Of a DNA stretch of 64,000 bases, positions 18,058 through 27,988 are shown piece by piece. Source of the stretch: Collinsella sp. (GTDB taxonomy: Bacteria > Actinomycetota > Coriobacteriia > Coriobacteriales > Coriobacteriaceae). Both the position numbers and the translations under genes were made by a program. Where the stretch lies: contig JAGZQF010000012.1 in NCBI GenBank assembly GCA_018382295.1, positions 1-64,000 of the forward strand, written 5' to 3'. Position 1 is the stretch's first letter. The number at the start of each line of letters is the position of its first letter. Below the pieces are notes generated by a model. It saw only the letters and a list, made by a program, of their open reading frames with translations, was not told the origin of the DNA and made no database searches.

Positions 18058-19509
18058 CTAGAAGCTAACGTCGAAGCCAGCGCCAGCGCCCTCTTCATCG
18101 GTGGTCGGCACGCCCTTTGCCTTGTTGTAGGCAAAGATCAAGACGATCGGCACGATGAAGGCGATGAGATTGCCAGCCACATACCACACGAGAGTCTCGG
18201 GTGTGACGATGAGCAGGCCAAGCACACCGGTCAGACCCTGACCGATAGCGCGCACCTCAAAGAGCTTGACGAAGGCACCGCCGCAGCCTGCACCGATGCA
18301 TGCGCAGATGAACGGAATGATCGAATAGCGCATGTTTGCAGCAAAGATAGCGGGCTCGGAGATTCCGACCAGCGTCGGGATAAAGGACGACATGCAGATG
18401 TTGCGCTCTTTGGAGTGCTTCTTGTGAATGAGGTACATACCGATGGCGCCGCCGCCCTGGGCGATGATGGAAACCGACCAGATGGCCTGGATGTAGTTGA
18501 AGCCAGTCGTGGCAACAAGGTTTGCCTCGATACCCTGGATGAACTGATGCGTACCGGTAACGACGAGCGGCTGCAGGAACGCGGCGAAGACAAAGGCACC
18601 AAAGACGCCCATCCTGTTGTACAGGATATCGATTACGCCGGCGAGGACGTCACCGATCAGGTTGCCGAGCGGGCCGAACACGGTGAACAGGGCAACGTTA
18701 GCAAGAATCAGGGTAACGGTCGGGACAAAGACGAACGAAACGACCTCGGGGATGTACTTCTGGGCAATCTTCTCGACCTTGGCCATAAACCAGGCAGTCA
18801 GGATTGCGGGGAACACACCGCCCTGGAAAGCAACCATGGGAATGGATAGCGGACCGAAGTTCCAGTACTCAGCACCCGTCGGGTCCATAACGAACGTGTT
18901 GCGGTTCATAAGGCTCGGGTGAACCATGACGATACCGACGAGGATGCCCAGGATCGGGTTACCGCCAAAACGCTTGACCGCGCTGTACATAACCAGGACA
19001 GGCAGGTAGTCGAACGTGGTGGCGATAATGGCAAAGAAGCTTGCGAGGTTCTTGAGGAACTCGCTGTGATCGGCGAGGCTGCCCTCCATGCCAAAGAGGC
19101 CGTTGGCAACGATCAGCGACTTAAGGCCGATGATGATTGCAGCGCCGACGAAGGCGGGAATGATGGGGATAAAGATGTCCGAGAATACCTTGAGGACCGA
19201 GAAGAACTTGCCCTTCTTGTCCGCCTCGGCGCCCTTGACCTCGGAAGCACTGATCTCCTTAACGCCCGTCAGAGCCATAAACTCATCGTAAACCTTGTTG
19301 ACGGTACCGGTACCGAAGATGATCATGAGCTGGCCGCTGTTGTACAGCACGCCCTTGACGCCATCGATGTTCTCGAGCTCGGCCTTGTTGTATTTGCTCG
19401 TATCCTTGAGCACCAGACGCAGACGGGTCACGCAATGCGTGGCGCCCTCGATGTTCTCCAGTCCGCCGACGTTGTCGACGACTTGCTGGGACACTGCCTT
19501 GTAGTCCAT
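18058..19509 (-). CDS. scrA: PTS sucrose/beta-fructoside transporter, EIIBC
   Basis: The 483-residue membrane protein imports and phosphorylates its sugar. The N-terminal EIIB domain carries the phospho-cysteine Cys26 in EGATHCVTRLR, and the EIIC domain with about ten spans follows from residue 100. No EIIA domain is attached, so the EIIA of another system must serve. The ATG at 19509 has GGAGAGGAAC in front. Two GH32 enzymes flank it, which supports sucrose or short fructans as substrate. A hairpin of GGACGCTCG type lies between it and the downstream GH32 gene. Confidence 0.9.
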   Translation of the reverse strand: MDYKAVSQQVVDNVGGLENIEGATHCVTRLRLVLKDTSKYNKAELENIDGVKGVLYNSGQLMIIFGTGTVNKVYDEFMALTGVKEISASEVKGAEADKKGKFFSVLKVFSDIFIPIIPAFVGAAIIIGLKSLIVANGLFGMEGSLADHSEFLKNLASFFAIIATTFDYLPVLVMYSAVKRFGGNPILGILVGIVMVHPSLMNRNTFVMDPTGAEYWNFGPLSIPMVAFQGGVFPAILTAWFMAKVEKIAQKYIPEVVSFVFVPTVTLILANVALFTVFGPLGNLIGDVLAGVIDILYNRMGVFGAFVFAAFLQPLVVTGTHQFIQGIEANLVATTGFNYIQAIWSVSIIAQGGGAIGMYLIHKKHSKERNICMSSFIPTLVGISEPAIFAANMRYSIIPFICACIGAGCGGAFVKLFEVRAIGQGLTGVLGLLIVTPETLVWYVAGNLIAFIVPIVLIFAYNKAKGVPTTDEEGAGAGFDVSF

Positions 19510-19554
19510 GTTCCTCTCCATTCCTTTTCTAAATCATAAAACGGTTCGTTGCCG

Positions 19555-20937
19555 CTACAGAGACGCGATCGTTGCGTTTGCGCACTTGAGCGCACCGTCG
19601 GTGACGGTAAGCGCCACACCCTGGCCCTGCTTGTTGCAGAAGCGAGCGTTGAGCGCAACATCATCGACAAAGATGGTCGCGATGTCGTCGTCGACGACCA
19701 GACGCACATGGTGAGTGCCCTCGCCCTTAAAGAACAACGGACGCTCGAGGCCCATGTTGTTGACCTGGAACCACGGGTACTGGGGAGCCGGCGTGAACTC
19801 GAGCTTGCCCTCGCGCAGGTTGGCGCGGAACTCATAGGCAAGACCAGTCTCGGCGTCCTCGGCGAACTTGACCGAGAAGCCGGCAGCGTTACCGCCGAGC
19901 TCAATGTCGGCATCGAGCAAGTAGGTGGAGCCGGCATCCGCGGCGAGCACCTGCTCGACCTTGCCCGACTCGCAGGAAAGCTCAAAGGTCTCGACAGCCT
20001 TGCCCTCGCCAAAGGCGCCAAGCATGCTGTCGGGGAGCTTGGTGCCGAGCGTTCCGTCGGCACGCTGAACGATCTCGAGGGGCATAAAGGTGCCACCCCA
20101 CAGGTAAGAGCTGGGGTCACCGCCCTCGTCACGCGTAGGAACCCAACCAAAGAGAACGCGGCGCTCACCATCAAATGCGGTACGCGCGGCATAGTACGCG
20201 CGGCCATCGAAGGAATCGTCCGCAGGAGTGATCCAAGGACCGTTGATAGAGCGAGACATGCGGTAACGGGTCTTGTTGCCATCACTGTACTCGGAGAACA
20301 CCAGATACCACCAGTCGCCCATCTTAAAGAGATCAGGCATCTCGAACATGGTGTACAGGCCCGGATTCCACCAGTCGCCCTGGAACTCCCAGGTATCCAG
20401 GTCCTTGGAGGTGAACTTGACCAGACGACCGGTCATCAGACGCTTGTCCTCGCCCACACGCGTGCCGAGGATGAGCATGTACTCTTCGTTCTCCTCATCC
20501 CAAAGCACAAAGGGATCGCGCCAGTTGCGGTCATCGTAACCCTCCTGGGGCGGAAGCAGCGTCTCGGCGATGTTCTTCTCCCACTTGACGGCGTCGTCAC
20601 TCGTTGCGTGAAGAAGAACCTGCTTCATCAAGCGTGCCTTGACCTTATCGCGATTGCAACCAGTGTAGAGCGCATGGTACTTGTCGCCCACCTTAAACAC
20701 CGTGCCGGCATAAACATACTGGTCGACTTCCTCGTCGCCGCCACGCTCAAGGCTCTCGCCAAAGTCTTTGTAATTGACGAAGTCCTTGGTTGTCGCGAGT
20801 GCCCAGCCAAACGGCTCTCCGAAAGGTCCGGGGTTTCGCGTGTCACGCTGATGATAGAGATAGAACGTGCCGTCCTCGCCGTACGGCATGATGTCGCCTA
20901 CCCAAATTCCCTCAGGCTGGTAATACACCTTGTGCAT
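19555..20937 (-). CDS. GH32-family beta-fructosidase, divergent type
   Basis: This 460-residue protein is a five-bladed propeller hydrolase related to GH32. The first strand reads IWVGDIMPYG instead of the usual NDPNG, so Asp15 is the likely nucleophile; WRDPF (139-143) and FEMPDLF (Glu199) supply the other acidic residues. The C-terminal 150 residues form a sandwich domain. There is no signal peptide. It is the first gene of the operon with EIIBC and a canonical GH32, directly downstream of tandem LacI-type operators. It may act on a phosphorylated or short fructan product not cut by the other enzyme. Confidence 0.8.
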   Translation of the reverse strand: MHKVYYQPEGIWVGDIMPYGEDGTFYLYHQRDTRNPGPFGEPFGWALATTKDFVNYKDFGESLERGGDEEVDQYVYAGTVFKVGDKYHALYTGCNRDKVKARLMKQVLLHATSDDAVKWEKNIAETLLPPQEGYDDRNWRDPFVLWDEENEEYMLILGTRVGEDKRLMTGRLVKFTSKDLDTWEFQGDWWNPGLYTMFEMPDLFKMGDWWYLVFSEYSDGNKTRYRMSRSINGPWITPADDSFDGRAYYAARTAFDGERRVLFGWVPTRDEGGDPSSYLWGGTFMPLEIVQRADGTLGTKLPDSMLGAFGEGKAVETFELSCESGKVEQVLAADAGSTYLLDADIELGGNAAGFSVKFAEDAETGLAYEFRANLREGKLEFTPAPQYPWFQVNNMGLERPLFFKGEGTHHVRLVVDDDIATIFVDDVALNARFCNKQGQGVALTVTDGALKCANATIASL

Positions 20938-20985
20938 CCGAGACTTCCTTTCTCACGAGATACTAACTCGGTACAATGGCAAGAT

Positions 20986-21019
20986 ATGTCAATCGTTTTC
21001 ATATGTCAAACGTTTTCAC
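20986..21019. promoter_or_regulatory. Tandem LacI-type operators of the sucrose/fructan operon
   Basis: ATGTCAATCGTTTTCAT and ATGTCAAACGTTTTCAC stand head to tail with a 17-base period, about 50 bases upstream of the first operon gene. A third site in opposite orientation (ATGTCAACCGTTTGCC) is at 21051-21066. All share the palindromic CG centre typical of LacI-family operators. Confidence 0.75.
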
Positions 21020-21070
21020 ACCAATACGTCTTTTCGCAGTTCCAGTCGTCGGCAAACGGTTGACATATGC

Positions 21071-21081
21071 CGGCGAACGGT
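21071..21081 (-). promoter_or_regulatory. ACCGTTCRCSG motif, sucrose/fructan operon
   Basis: ACCGTTCGCCG on the minus strand lies about 135 bases upstream of the first gene of the operon, just beyond its LacI-type operators. It is one of seven copies of this motif in sugar and fermentation promoters of the window. Confidence 0.5.
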
Positions 21082-21121
21082 CATCAGAGGTGTTTGAGGA
21101 ATTCTTTTGGCACGGGATGAA

Positions 21122-22132
21122 CTACGCGGTTTTACCCTCAATGAGTTCAACGGGGAGCTTGATATTCGATTCGGGCTTTTCGCCGTTAATAAGAGCAATG
21201 ATGGATTGGGCCGCGAGCTCTCCGATGCGATCGATATCTTGGCGTACGGTTGTTAAGTCAGGCATAAACGTCATAGTGCGGCGGGCACCATCCGCGCCCA
21301 CGACCTTAATATCGCCCGGAGCGCTCAAGCCGCGCTGCTTCATCACGTTAAGACAGATAGCCGCCATCGTGTCGTCTCCCGCAAAGATGCCGTCAATATC
21401 GGGGTTCTCATCGAGGATCTTCGCAACGACCGCGCTCTTTTCGTCGTCGGGCTTAACGAACTCAACCTCACGGACAAGCGCGGGCAAACCGGCCTGCTCA
21501 ACAACATCGAGGTAGGCATCGGTACGCTTATTGGCAGGCATGCGCATGCGGCTATTGCTGCGCAGGCACAGGATGCGTGAACATCCGTCATCGATCAGGC
21601 GACGCGTGGCAAGTTCGCCGATGCTATAGCTGTCGCTCGCAATCTGAACAGAGGCTTCGCCAAGGTCGCAGTCGATACCAACCAGACTCAAGCCCATCTC
21701 GGCATACGCCTCGGCACCGATATTAAGCGAGTTGACGATGACGCCATCAACCATATTGCGTCGAAGCATGTCGATATAAGAGCGCTCAAGCTCGGGTCGA
21801 TTGGCGCTATTGCACAGCAGCATCTTAAAACCGTTTTCGGCCAGGGTATGCTCAATGACTTGAACCACTTGGGCATGAAACGGACTGCTGACATAGGGGA
21901 CGATCATACCGATAAGATTCAGGCGACCGTTGAGCATGGCACGGGCGATATCGTTGGGCGTATAGTTGATGCGCTTCATCGCGGCATGGACCTTATCGCG
22001 GGTCTCTTGGCTAATATAGCCGCGATTATTAAGCACGCGAGATACCGTAGTAGGCGAAACCCCCGCCACCGCCGCAACTTCCTTGATGCCAGGCTTAGCC
22101 GTATCCTTAGAACGAGCACTCTCGCGAGCCAT
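21122..22132 (-). CDS. scrR: LacI-family regulator of the sucrose/fructan operon
   Basis: The 336-residue repressor has an N-terminal LacI helix-turn-helix (IKEVAAVAGVSPTTVSRVL) and a periplasmic-binding-protein-like sensor domain. It lies upstream of the operon on the same strand, behind its own operator-like site at 22152-22168 (ATGTCATACGTTTACAT), which matches the three sites in front of the operon. Autoregulation is therefore likely. The ATG at 22132 follows GGGGGAGGG; an ATG at 22153 would lie inside the operator. The effector is probably a sugar phosphate or fructoside, by context. Confidence 0.88.
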   Translation of the reverse strand: MARESARSKDTAKPGIKEVAAVAGVSPTTVSRVLNNRGYISQETRDKVHAAMKRINYTPNDIARAMLNGRLNLIGMIVPYVSSPFHAQVVQVIEHTLAENGFKMLLCNSANRPELERSYIDMLRRNMVDGVIVNSLNIGAEAYAEMGLSLVGIDCDLGEASVQIASDSYSIGELATRRLIDDGCSRILCLRSNSRMRMPANKRTDAYLDVVEQAGLPALVREVEFVKPDDEKSAVVAKILDENPDIDGIFAGDDTMAAICLNVMKQRGLSAPGDIKVVGADGARRTMTFMPDLTTVRQDIDRIGELAAQSIIALINGEKPESNIKLPVELIEGKTA

Positions 22133-22151
22133 AGCACCCTCCCCCATCAAC

Positions 22152-22168
22152 ATGTCATACGTTTACAT
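22152..22168. promoter_or_regulatory. Operator in front of scrR
   Basis: ATGTCATACGTTTACAT matches the three operators at 20986-21066 and lies about 20 bases upstream of the regulator start, consistent with autoregulation. Confidence 0.65.
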
Positions 22169-22283
22169 ACGAACAAAGCATACCCCAACAAGAGCGGGAA
22201 GACGGTAACAGTACAAGTAAGTAAACGACTCATCCAAATAATTAGGAGAGTTCCACCTAAAGGGTGACTACACAGGACCCCGG

Positions 22284-22320
22284 CCGGGCCGCTTTGGGTT
22301 ACTTTCCAAAACATTCCGCA
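22284..22320 (+). repeat. Palindromic family B, copy 3, left part (interrupted)
   Basis: The 29-base arm 22284-22312 is perfectly complementary to 23958-23986, and the conserved TTCCGCA follows. An IS110-type element separates it from the inner hairpin and right arm. Joining 22320 to 23906 restores the layout seen in the uninterrupted copy at 40216. Confidence 0.8.
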
Positions 22321-22322
22321 CT

Positions 22323-22500
22323 GATATTTTCTGTATTGAAGACGTCGATGGTGCACCCGTATACCATTGACGTCGACACCATCAGATGCGGACCGCGCGG
22401 TGACCCCACATTCCGCTGGCGCCCACAGGGCTGCCCTCGTTTCCTGACATGTCCCGCGCGGGCCGCGGCGAGCCGAGACCGCCGCATGACCTAATAGGAG
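22323..22500 (+). ncRNA. Candidate bridge (guide) RNA region of the IS110 element
   Basis: IS110 elements are known to encode a structured bridge RNA in the non-coding end next to the recombinase gene. This region has an imperfect stem ACGTCGATGGT / ACCATTGACGT near 22338-22368 and a larger stem closed by ATGCGG and CCGCAT (about 22385-22485). Inside the larger loop, ACATTCCGC (22408-22416) is identical to the left target flank at 22311-22319, as expected for a target guide. I could not assign a right guide or the donor loop. Confidence 0.45.
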
Positions 22501-22600
22501 CATGGAGCGATACCGCGGACCCGAACAACCGCATTCTATCGCGCCCCGTCAGTGTGCCGTCTGCCCGGTCCAGGCGAGCACGGAAAGAACGGAGCGAGAC

Positions 22601-23890
22601 ATGAGAACCGAATCGACACCCGGCGCCCGCGGACCGGTCTTCTGCGGGGTCGACACCCACGCCGACTCGCACTGGCTGTGCGTCCTGGACTGGAGGGGCC
22701 GCAAGGTCCTGTCCCGCCAGTTCCCCGCCGACGCGGCGGGATACGAGGCGCTCGCCGGGGCGATCGCGGCGGCCGGGGAGCCGGCCTGCGTCGCGATGGA
22801 GGGGACGTCGTCCTACGGGGCGGGCCTCACCAGGCACCTCGCGTCGCTGGGGATGCCCGTGCGCGAGGCGCTCTCCCCGGCGAGGACGCAGAGGAGGCGC
22901 CCGGGGCAGGGAAAGTGCGACGAGGCGGACGCGGAGAGGGCGGCCCGCGCGGCGATGTCCGGCTCAAGGCTCGGGACCCCCAAGAGCCAGGACGGGTGGG
23001 TCGACGGGGTGCGCTGCATGCTCGCGGCGCGCTCCGGGGCGGTGAAGGCGCGGACCTCGGCGATCAACACCGCGAGGTCGCTGCTCACCACCGCGCCGGA
23101 GGGGCTCAGGTCGAGGTTCCGCGGGATGGCGGGGCCGAGGCTGATGGAGGAGCTCCCCTCCGTGCGCGCCGAGGGCGCGCTGGGCGCCGCGCTCGGCGCG
23201 CTGGCGGACCTGTGGGCGGCGGCGCGCGACGCGGCGCTCGACATGGAGCGCGCGATCGAGGCGTCCCTGGAGGAGAACTGCCCCGCGCTGCTGGCGATGT
23301 ACGGGTGCGGGCCCGTGAGCGCGGCCAAGCTCGCGGTCGCGGCCGGGGACAACCCGGGCAGACTGCGCTCCGAGGCGTCGTTCGCGGCGATATGCGGCGC
23401 CTGCCCCATCCCCGCCTCGAGCGGCAAGACCGTGAGGCACAGGCTCAACAGGGGCGGCGACCGGCAGGCGAACAGCGCGCTGCACGAGATCGCGAGGCAG
23501 AGGGTCATGCGCGACCCCGAGACCGCCGAGTACGCCGAGAGGGCCAGGGGGCGGGGAAAGAGCGACAGGGAGGTCATGAGGTGCCTCAAGCGCTACGTGG
23601 CCAGGGAGGCGTACCGGGCGCTGATGCGCCCGCACGAGATCAGGAGGCCCGAGGACGCCTCGGAGCTCGTGGCGGCCAGGCGCGCGGCGAAGGTCAGCCA
23701 GGTGAGGGCGGCGTCCATACTGGGCACCAGCGAGAAGTACATCTCGATGCTGGAGAGGGGCCAAAGGGAGCTCAAGCCCATAAGGAGGGCCTACGAGGCA
23801 TGGGTCGAGGCCGGACTTCCGCTCGATTGGGACAGGCAGGCCTTCGAGGCCGAGCGCAAAATGGATTCTAAAAAACACCTTGCCAAATAG
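22601..23890 (+). CDS. IS110-family transposase with C-terminal helix-turn-helix extension
   Basis: The 430-residue recombinase has the RuvC-like DEDD catalytic set: Asp18 in VDTHAD, Glu67 in AMEGTSS, and Asp107/Asp110 in CDEAD. The second domain carries PASSGKTVRHRLNRGGDRQ with the serine (273 or 274) typical of IS110 Tnp domains. After the usual end near YRALM (342), about 85 residues follow, including a Cro/CI-like helix-turn-helix (about 356-403, VSQVRAASILGTSEKYISML). The ATG at 22601 follows GGAGCGAGAC. The protein would catalyse RNA-guided insertion and excision. Confidence 0.9.
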   Translation: MRTESTPGARGPVFCGVDTHADSHWLCVLDWRGRKVLSRQFPADAAGYEALAGAIAAAGEPACVAMEGTSSYGAGLTRHLASLGMPVREALSPARTQRRRPGQGKCDEADAERAARAAMSGSRLGTPKSQDGWVDGVRCMLAARSGAVKARTSAINTARSLLTTAPEGLRSRFRGMAGPRLMEELPSVRAEGALGAALGALADLWAAARDAALDMERAIEASLEENCPALLAMYGCGPVSAAKLAVAAGDNPGRLRSEASFAAICGACPIPASSGKTVRHRLNRGGDRQANSALHEIARQRVMRDPETAEYAERARGRGKSDREVMRCLKRYVAREAYRALMRPHEIRRPEDASELVAARRAAKVSQVRAASILGTSEKYISMLERGQRELKPIRRAYEAWVEAGLPLDWDRQAFEAERKMDSKKHLAK

Positions 23891-23901
23891 GAGCGTCAGG
23901 A

Positions 23902-23986
23902 CGCAAAGGGCTCCGCCGCGCGAAGCGCGCAGCGGAGCCCTTTGCATGTCCGAGGACGTTTTGGAAAGTAACCCAAAGCGGCCCGG
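23902..23986 (+). repeat. Palindromic family B, copy 3, right part
   Basis: The inner hairpin GCAAAGGGCTCCG / CGGAGCCCTTTGC is followed by GCATGTCCGAGGACG and the 29-base right arm (23958-23986), complementary to the left arm at 22284-22312. GCATGYCCGAGGACG is also present in the copy at 40216. Confidence 0.85.
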
Positions 23987-24010
23987 CGATCCTGCGGGAG
24001 TTAAACCCCT

Positions 24011-24262
24011 TTAGAACTTGTCGTGGAAGGTACGCGAAATGACCTCGTCCTGCTGCTCCTTGGTGAGCGTGTGGAAGTTCACGGCATAGCCGGAAACGCG
24101 GATGGTCAGCTGCGGGTACTTCTCGGGGTGGGCCTGAGCGTCGAGCAGCGTCTCACGGTTGAAGACGTTGATGTTCAGGTGGTGGCCACCCTTCTCGGCG
24201 TAAGCGTCGAGCATGTGGACCAGGTTATCGGCCTGAGTCTCGGAAACTTCAGAAACCTTCAT
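24011..24262 (-). CDS. grcA: Separate glycyl-radical subunit of pyruvate formate-lyase (GrcA-like)
   Basis: The 83-residue protein matches the C-terminal end of PflB and the E. coli spare part GrcA/YfiD. The radical motif RVSGYAV holds Gly58, and [14 protein letters not shown] precedes it. Because the adjacent pflB lacks this domain, the small protein is probably a required subunit that carries the radical, not just a repair part. The ATG at 24262 has AAGGAGACAC. Two hairpins separate it from pflB, which may set a different dosage. Confidence 0.93.
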   Translation of the reverse strand: MKVSEVSETQADNLVHMLDAYAEKGGHHLNINVFNRETLLDAQAHPEKYPQLTIRVSGYAVNFHTLTKEQQDEVISRTFHDKF

Positions 24263-24285
24263 AATGTGTCTCCTTCGATTGATAG

Positions 24286-24345
24286 GCGCCGGCCGAAACC
24301 GGCGCGCTAATCGGTAATCGTTATTGTTAGTATAGCACTAACAAT
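24286..24345 (-). promoter_or_regulatory. Two hairpins between pflB and grcA
   Basis: ATTGTTAGT / ACTAACAAT (24323-24345) lies just after the pflB stop, and GCGCCGG / CCGGCGC (24286-24305) lies just before the grcA ribosome-binding site. Neither has a T tract. They could stabilise or process the transcript so that the small subunit is made in excess. Confidence 0.5.
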
Positions 24346-24347
24346 AG

Positions 24348-26399
<2,052 letters not shown>

Positions 26400-26794
26400 T
26401 GTGTAACCACGCTCCTAGTTACGTGTAATGCGGCGCTCTCTCACACCGCTGCTTATTGAATTCTTGAATTATCGGCTTGCACTACCGGCTTCTTCCGTTC
26501 TTCACCACACGTTGGTACAGGGAAAAACGTTTGTCCACCTTGGAACTGCAACCCAAAACCCAAGATTTCACCCGTTTGAGAAGGATAACATAGCGGCCCT
26601 CTCCATCTGGGCTGTTATATGTTTCTTTTTTTATATCATAAGGACGTTTTTAACAAATCCGCAGGAAATGCGAGCGCGAACAACTACCGTTCACCGATTT
26701 GTATGTTATTTTTCCTTGCCTTTGTACGACGTTCGCTCTAGCTGTTATGCCAGCTTTAGCAGGGTAAAGTGTCCCAGAGACCCTACAGAAACTG
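26400..26794. other. Gene-free leader region of pflB
   Basis: No gene is seen in these 395 bases. The segment 26580-26720 is richer in A and T than its surroundings and is the likely promoter area of pflB on the minus strand; it holds the ACCGTTCACCG motif at 26686-26696. The rest has no repeat that I recognise. Confidence 0.4.
26686..26696 (+). promoter_or_regulatory. ACCGTTCRCSG motif, pflB
   Basis: ACCGTTCACCG is preceded by GAACAACT, giving GAAC and GTTC seven bases apart, the same arrangement as upstream of lacA (52871-52886). Confidence 0.5.
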
Positions 26795-26828
26795 CAGGGC
26801 GGCCACGGTATCCCCCGTGGCCGCCCTG
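26795..26828 (-). terminator. Terminator after the permease gene
   Basis: CAGGGCGGCCACG (26795-26807) pairs exactly with CGTGGCCGCCCTG (26816-26828) about 40 bases after the kdgT stop. The following T tract is weak. Confidence 0.7.
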
Positions 26829-26866
26829 TGGCGTAGCTAGTTTTTAGCTTTGATTGCCGCTTGGCA

Positions 26867-27880
26867 TTAGGCGGCTGCGGCGGCCTTGTCGGTCGTTGCC
26901 TTGCTGTTGCCCTGGCCCTCAAAATGCTTGTAGCACCAGCTGGTGACCAGCGGGGTCAAAATAGCCGTCACGATTGCGCAGGCAGCAACCTGTGCCGTGG
27001 CCGTTGCGAGCACCGCACCGCCGTACATGGCCCCGTTGACGCTTGCCATGGCAGCAGGCGTGGCCACATTGGCTCCGGCGCAGCTCGAAATGGCCGCACC
27101 TGCGACACCCGTACCGCCCGTGAGCTTATCGACCGCGATGACGGGAATTGCAAAGACCACCGAGCAGATCACGCCGAGCAGAATACCGGGAAGACCGCCA
27201 TTAATGAGCTGGCCAAAGGTCATGGTCGAGCCCATGGCAAAGAAGACGAGCACGATGATGGCGGAAAGTGCCGGTGCCATCATCTTCTTAAAGCTGGGGA
27301 ACAGGTTGCCCAGGATAATGCCGACGACGATCGGCAGGATGGCGCCCACGAGTGACCAACCGATCGGAGCCTGACCGGCAGCGCCGAGCACGATCATCGT
27401 GACCGGAGGGCCGACAACCAGCGTAGTGATGGCGACGGCGCCACGCTCGGCCTCGTTACCCATGGTGCCCATCAGACCAGCGTACATAGCATTGTTGGCG
27501 CCGGTGCAAGCGGCCAGCATCACCATGGCAGAGATGCCAAACAGGTTGTCGTTGAACACATACAGGATGAGCAGCGACACGGCAACGACCACGATTTGCT
27601 TGACGGCAATGATGATGGCACCGCGGGCAGCGGCGGCAGGAGCGCTCTTAAACGAAATCGTCGTGCCGACAATCAGCAAAAAGGCGCCCACGAGCGGGCC
27701 TGCACCCTGCTGGGTCATGCCAAGCGTAAAGCTGCCGAGCGTCTTAAACAGGTCGGGGAATAGCGTGTTGAGCAGGCAGCCCAGCAAAAGCGGCACCAAA
27801 ATATTGGCACCCGGGATGGAGGACATCTTAAAAAACGGCTCCTTTGCCGCCGGCGCCTCCACCGCAGTCGATTCACTCAT
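26867..27880 (-). CDS. kdgT: 2-keto-3-deoxygluconate permease
   Basis: The 337-residue membrane protein has about ten hydrophobic segments and matches the KdgT family, proton symporters for 2-keto-3-deoxygluconate from pectin or uronate breakdown. Typical segments are SIPGANILVPLLLGCLLNTLFP near the N-terminus and the CAGANVATPAAMASV segment near the C-terminus. The ATG at 27880 follows GGAGATATAT. It lies downstream of a KduD-like dehydrogenase on the same strand, 108 bases apart, which supports a role in uronate-derived sugar use. Confidence 0.88.
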   Translation of the reverse strand: MSESTAVEAPAAKEPFFKMSSIPGANILVPLLLGCLLNTLFPDLFKTLGSFTLGMTQQGAGPLVGAFLLIVGTTISFKSAPAAAARGAIIIAVKQIVVVAVSLLILYVFNDNLFGISAMVMLAACTGANNAMYAGLMGTMGNEAERGAVAITTLVVGPPVTMIVLGAAGQAPIGWSLVGAILPIVVGIILGNLFPSFKKMMAPALSAIIVLVFFAMGSTMTFGQLINGGLPGILLGVICSVVFAIPVIAVDKLTGGTGVAGAAISSCAGANVATPAAMASVNGAMYGGAVLATATAQVAACAIVTAILTPLVTSWCYKHFEGQGNSKATTDKAAAAA

Positions 27881-27988
27881 ATATATCTCCTTTGGATGCA
27901 TGCGAATCGAAGCCGCACGCGCCTATGTCAGAAAGAAGGCGACAACCCCGAGTCGCCAGGGTCGCCGCCAAACGATCACCGCGGGGTA

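Larger units (their letters stand above)
22318..23904 (+). mobile_element. IS110-family insertion sequence inside a family B palindrome
   Basis: An approximately 1.58-kb element containing one transposase gene is inserted in a large palindrome. The bases CGCA occur at both junctions (22317-22320 and 23902-23905), so exact ends are uncertain by a few bases. No terminal inverted repeats are evident, as is usual for IS110. About 280 bases precede the transposase and about 14 follow it. The gene uses AGG arginine codons and GGG glycine codons much more than its neighbours, a sign of foreign origin. Confidence 0.8.

Noticed and set aside
22427..22432. AGGGCT in the IS110 non-coding end as a right-target guide
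   Set aside because: The match to the right flank is only six bases and in the same orientation, whereas a right guide should be the reverse complement.
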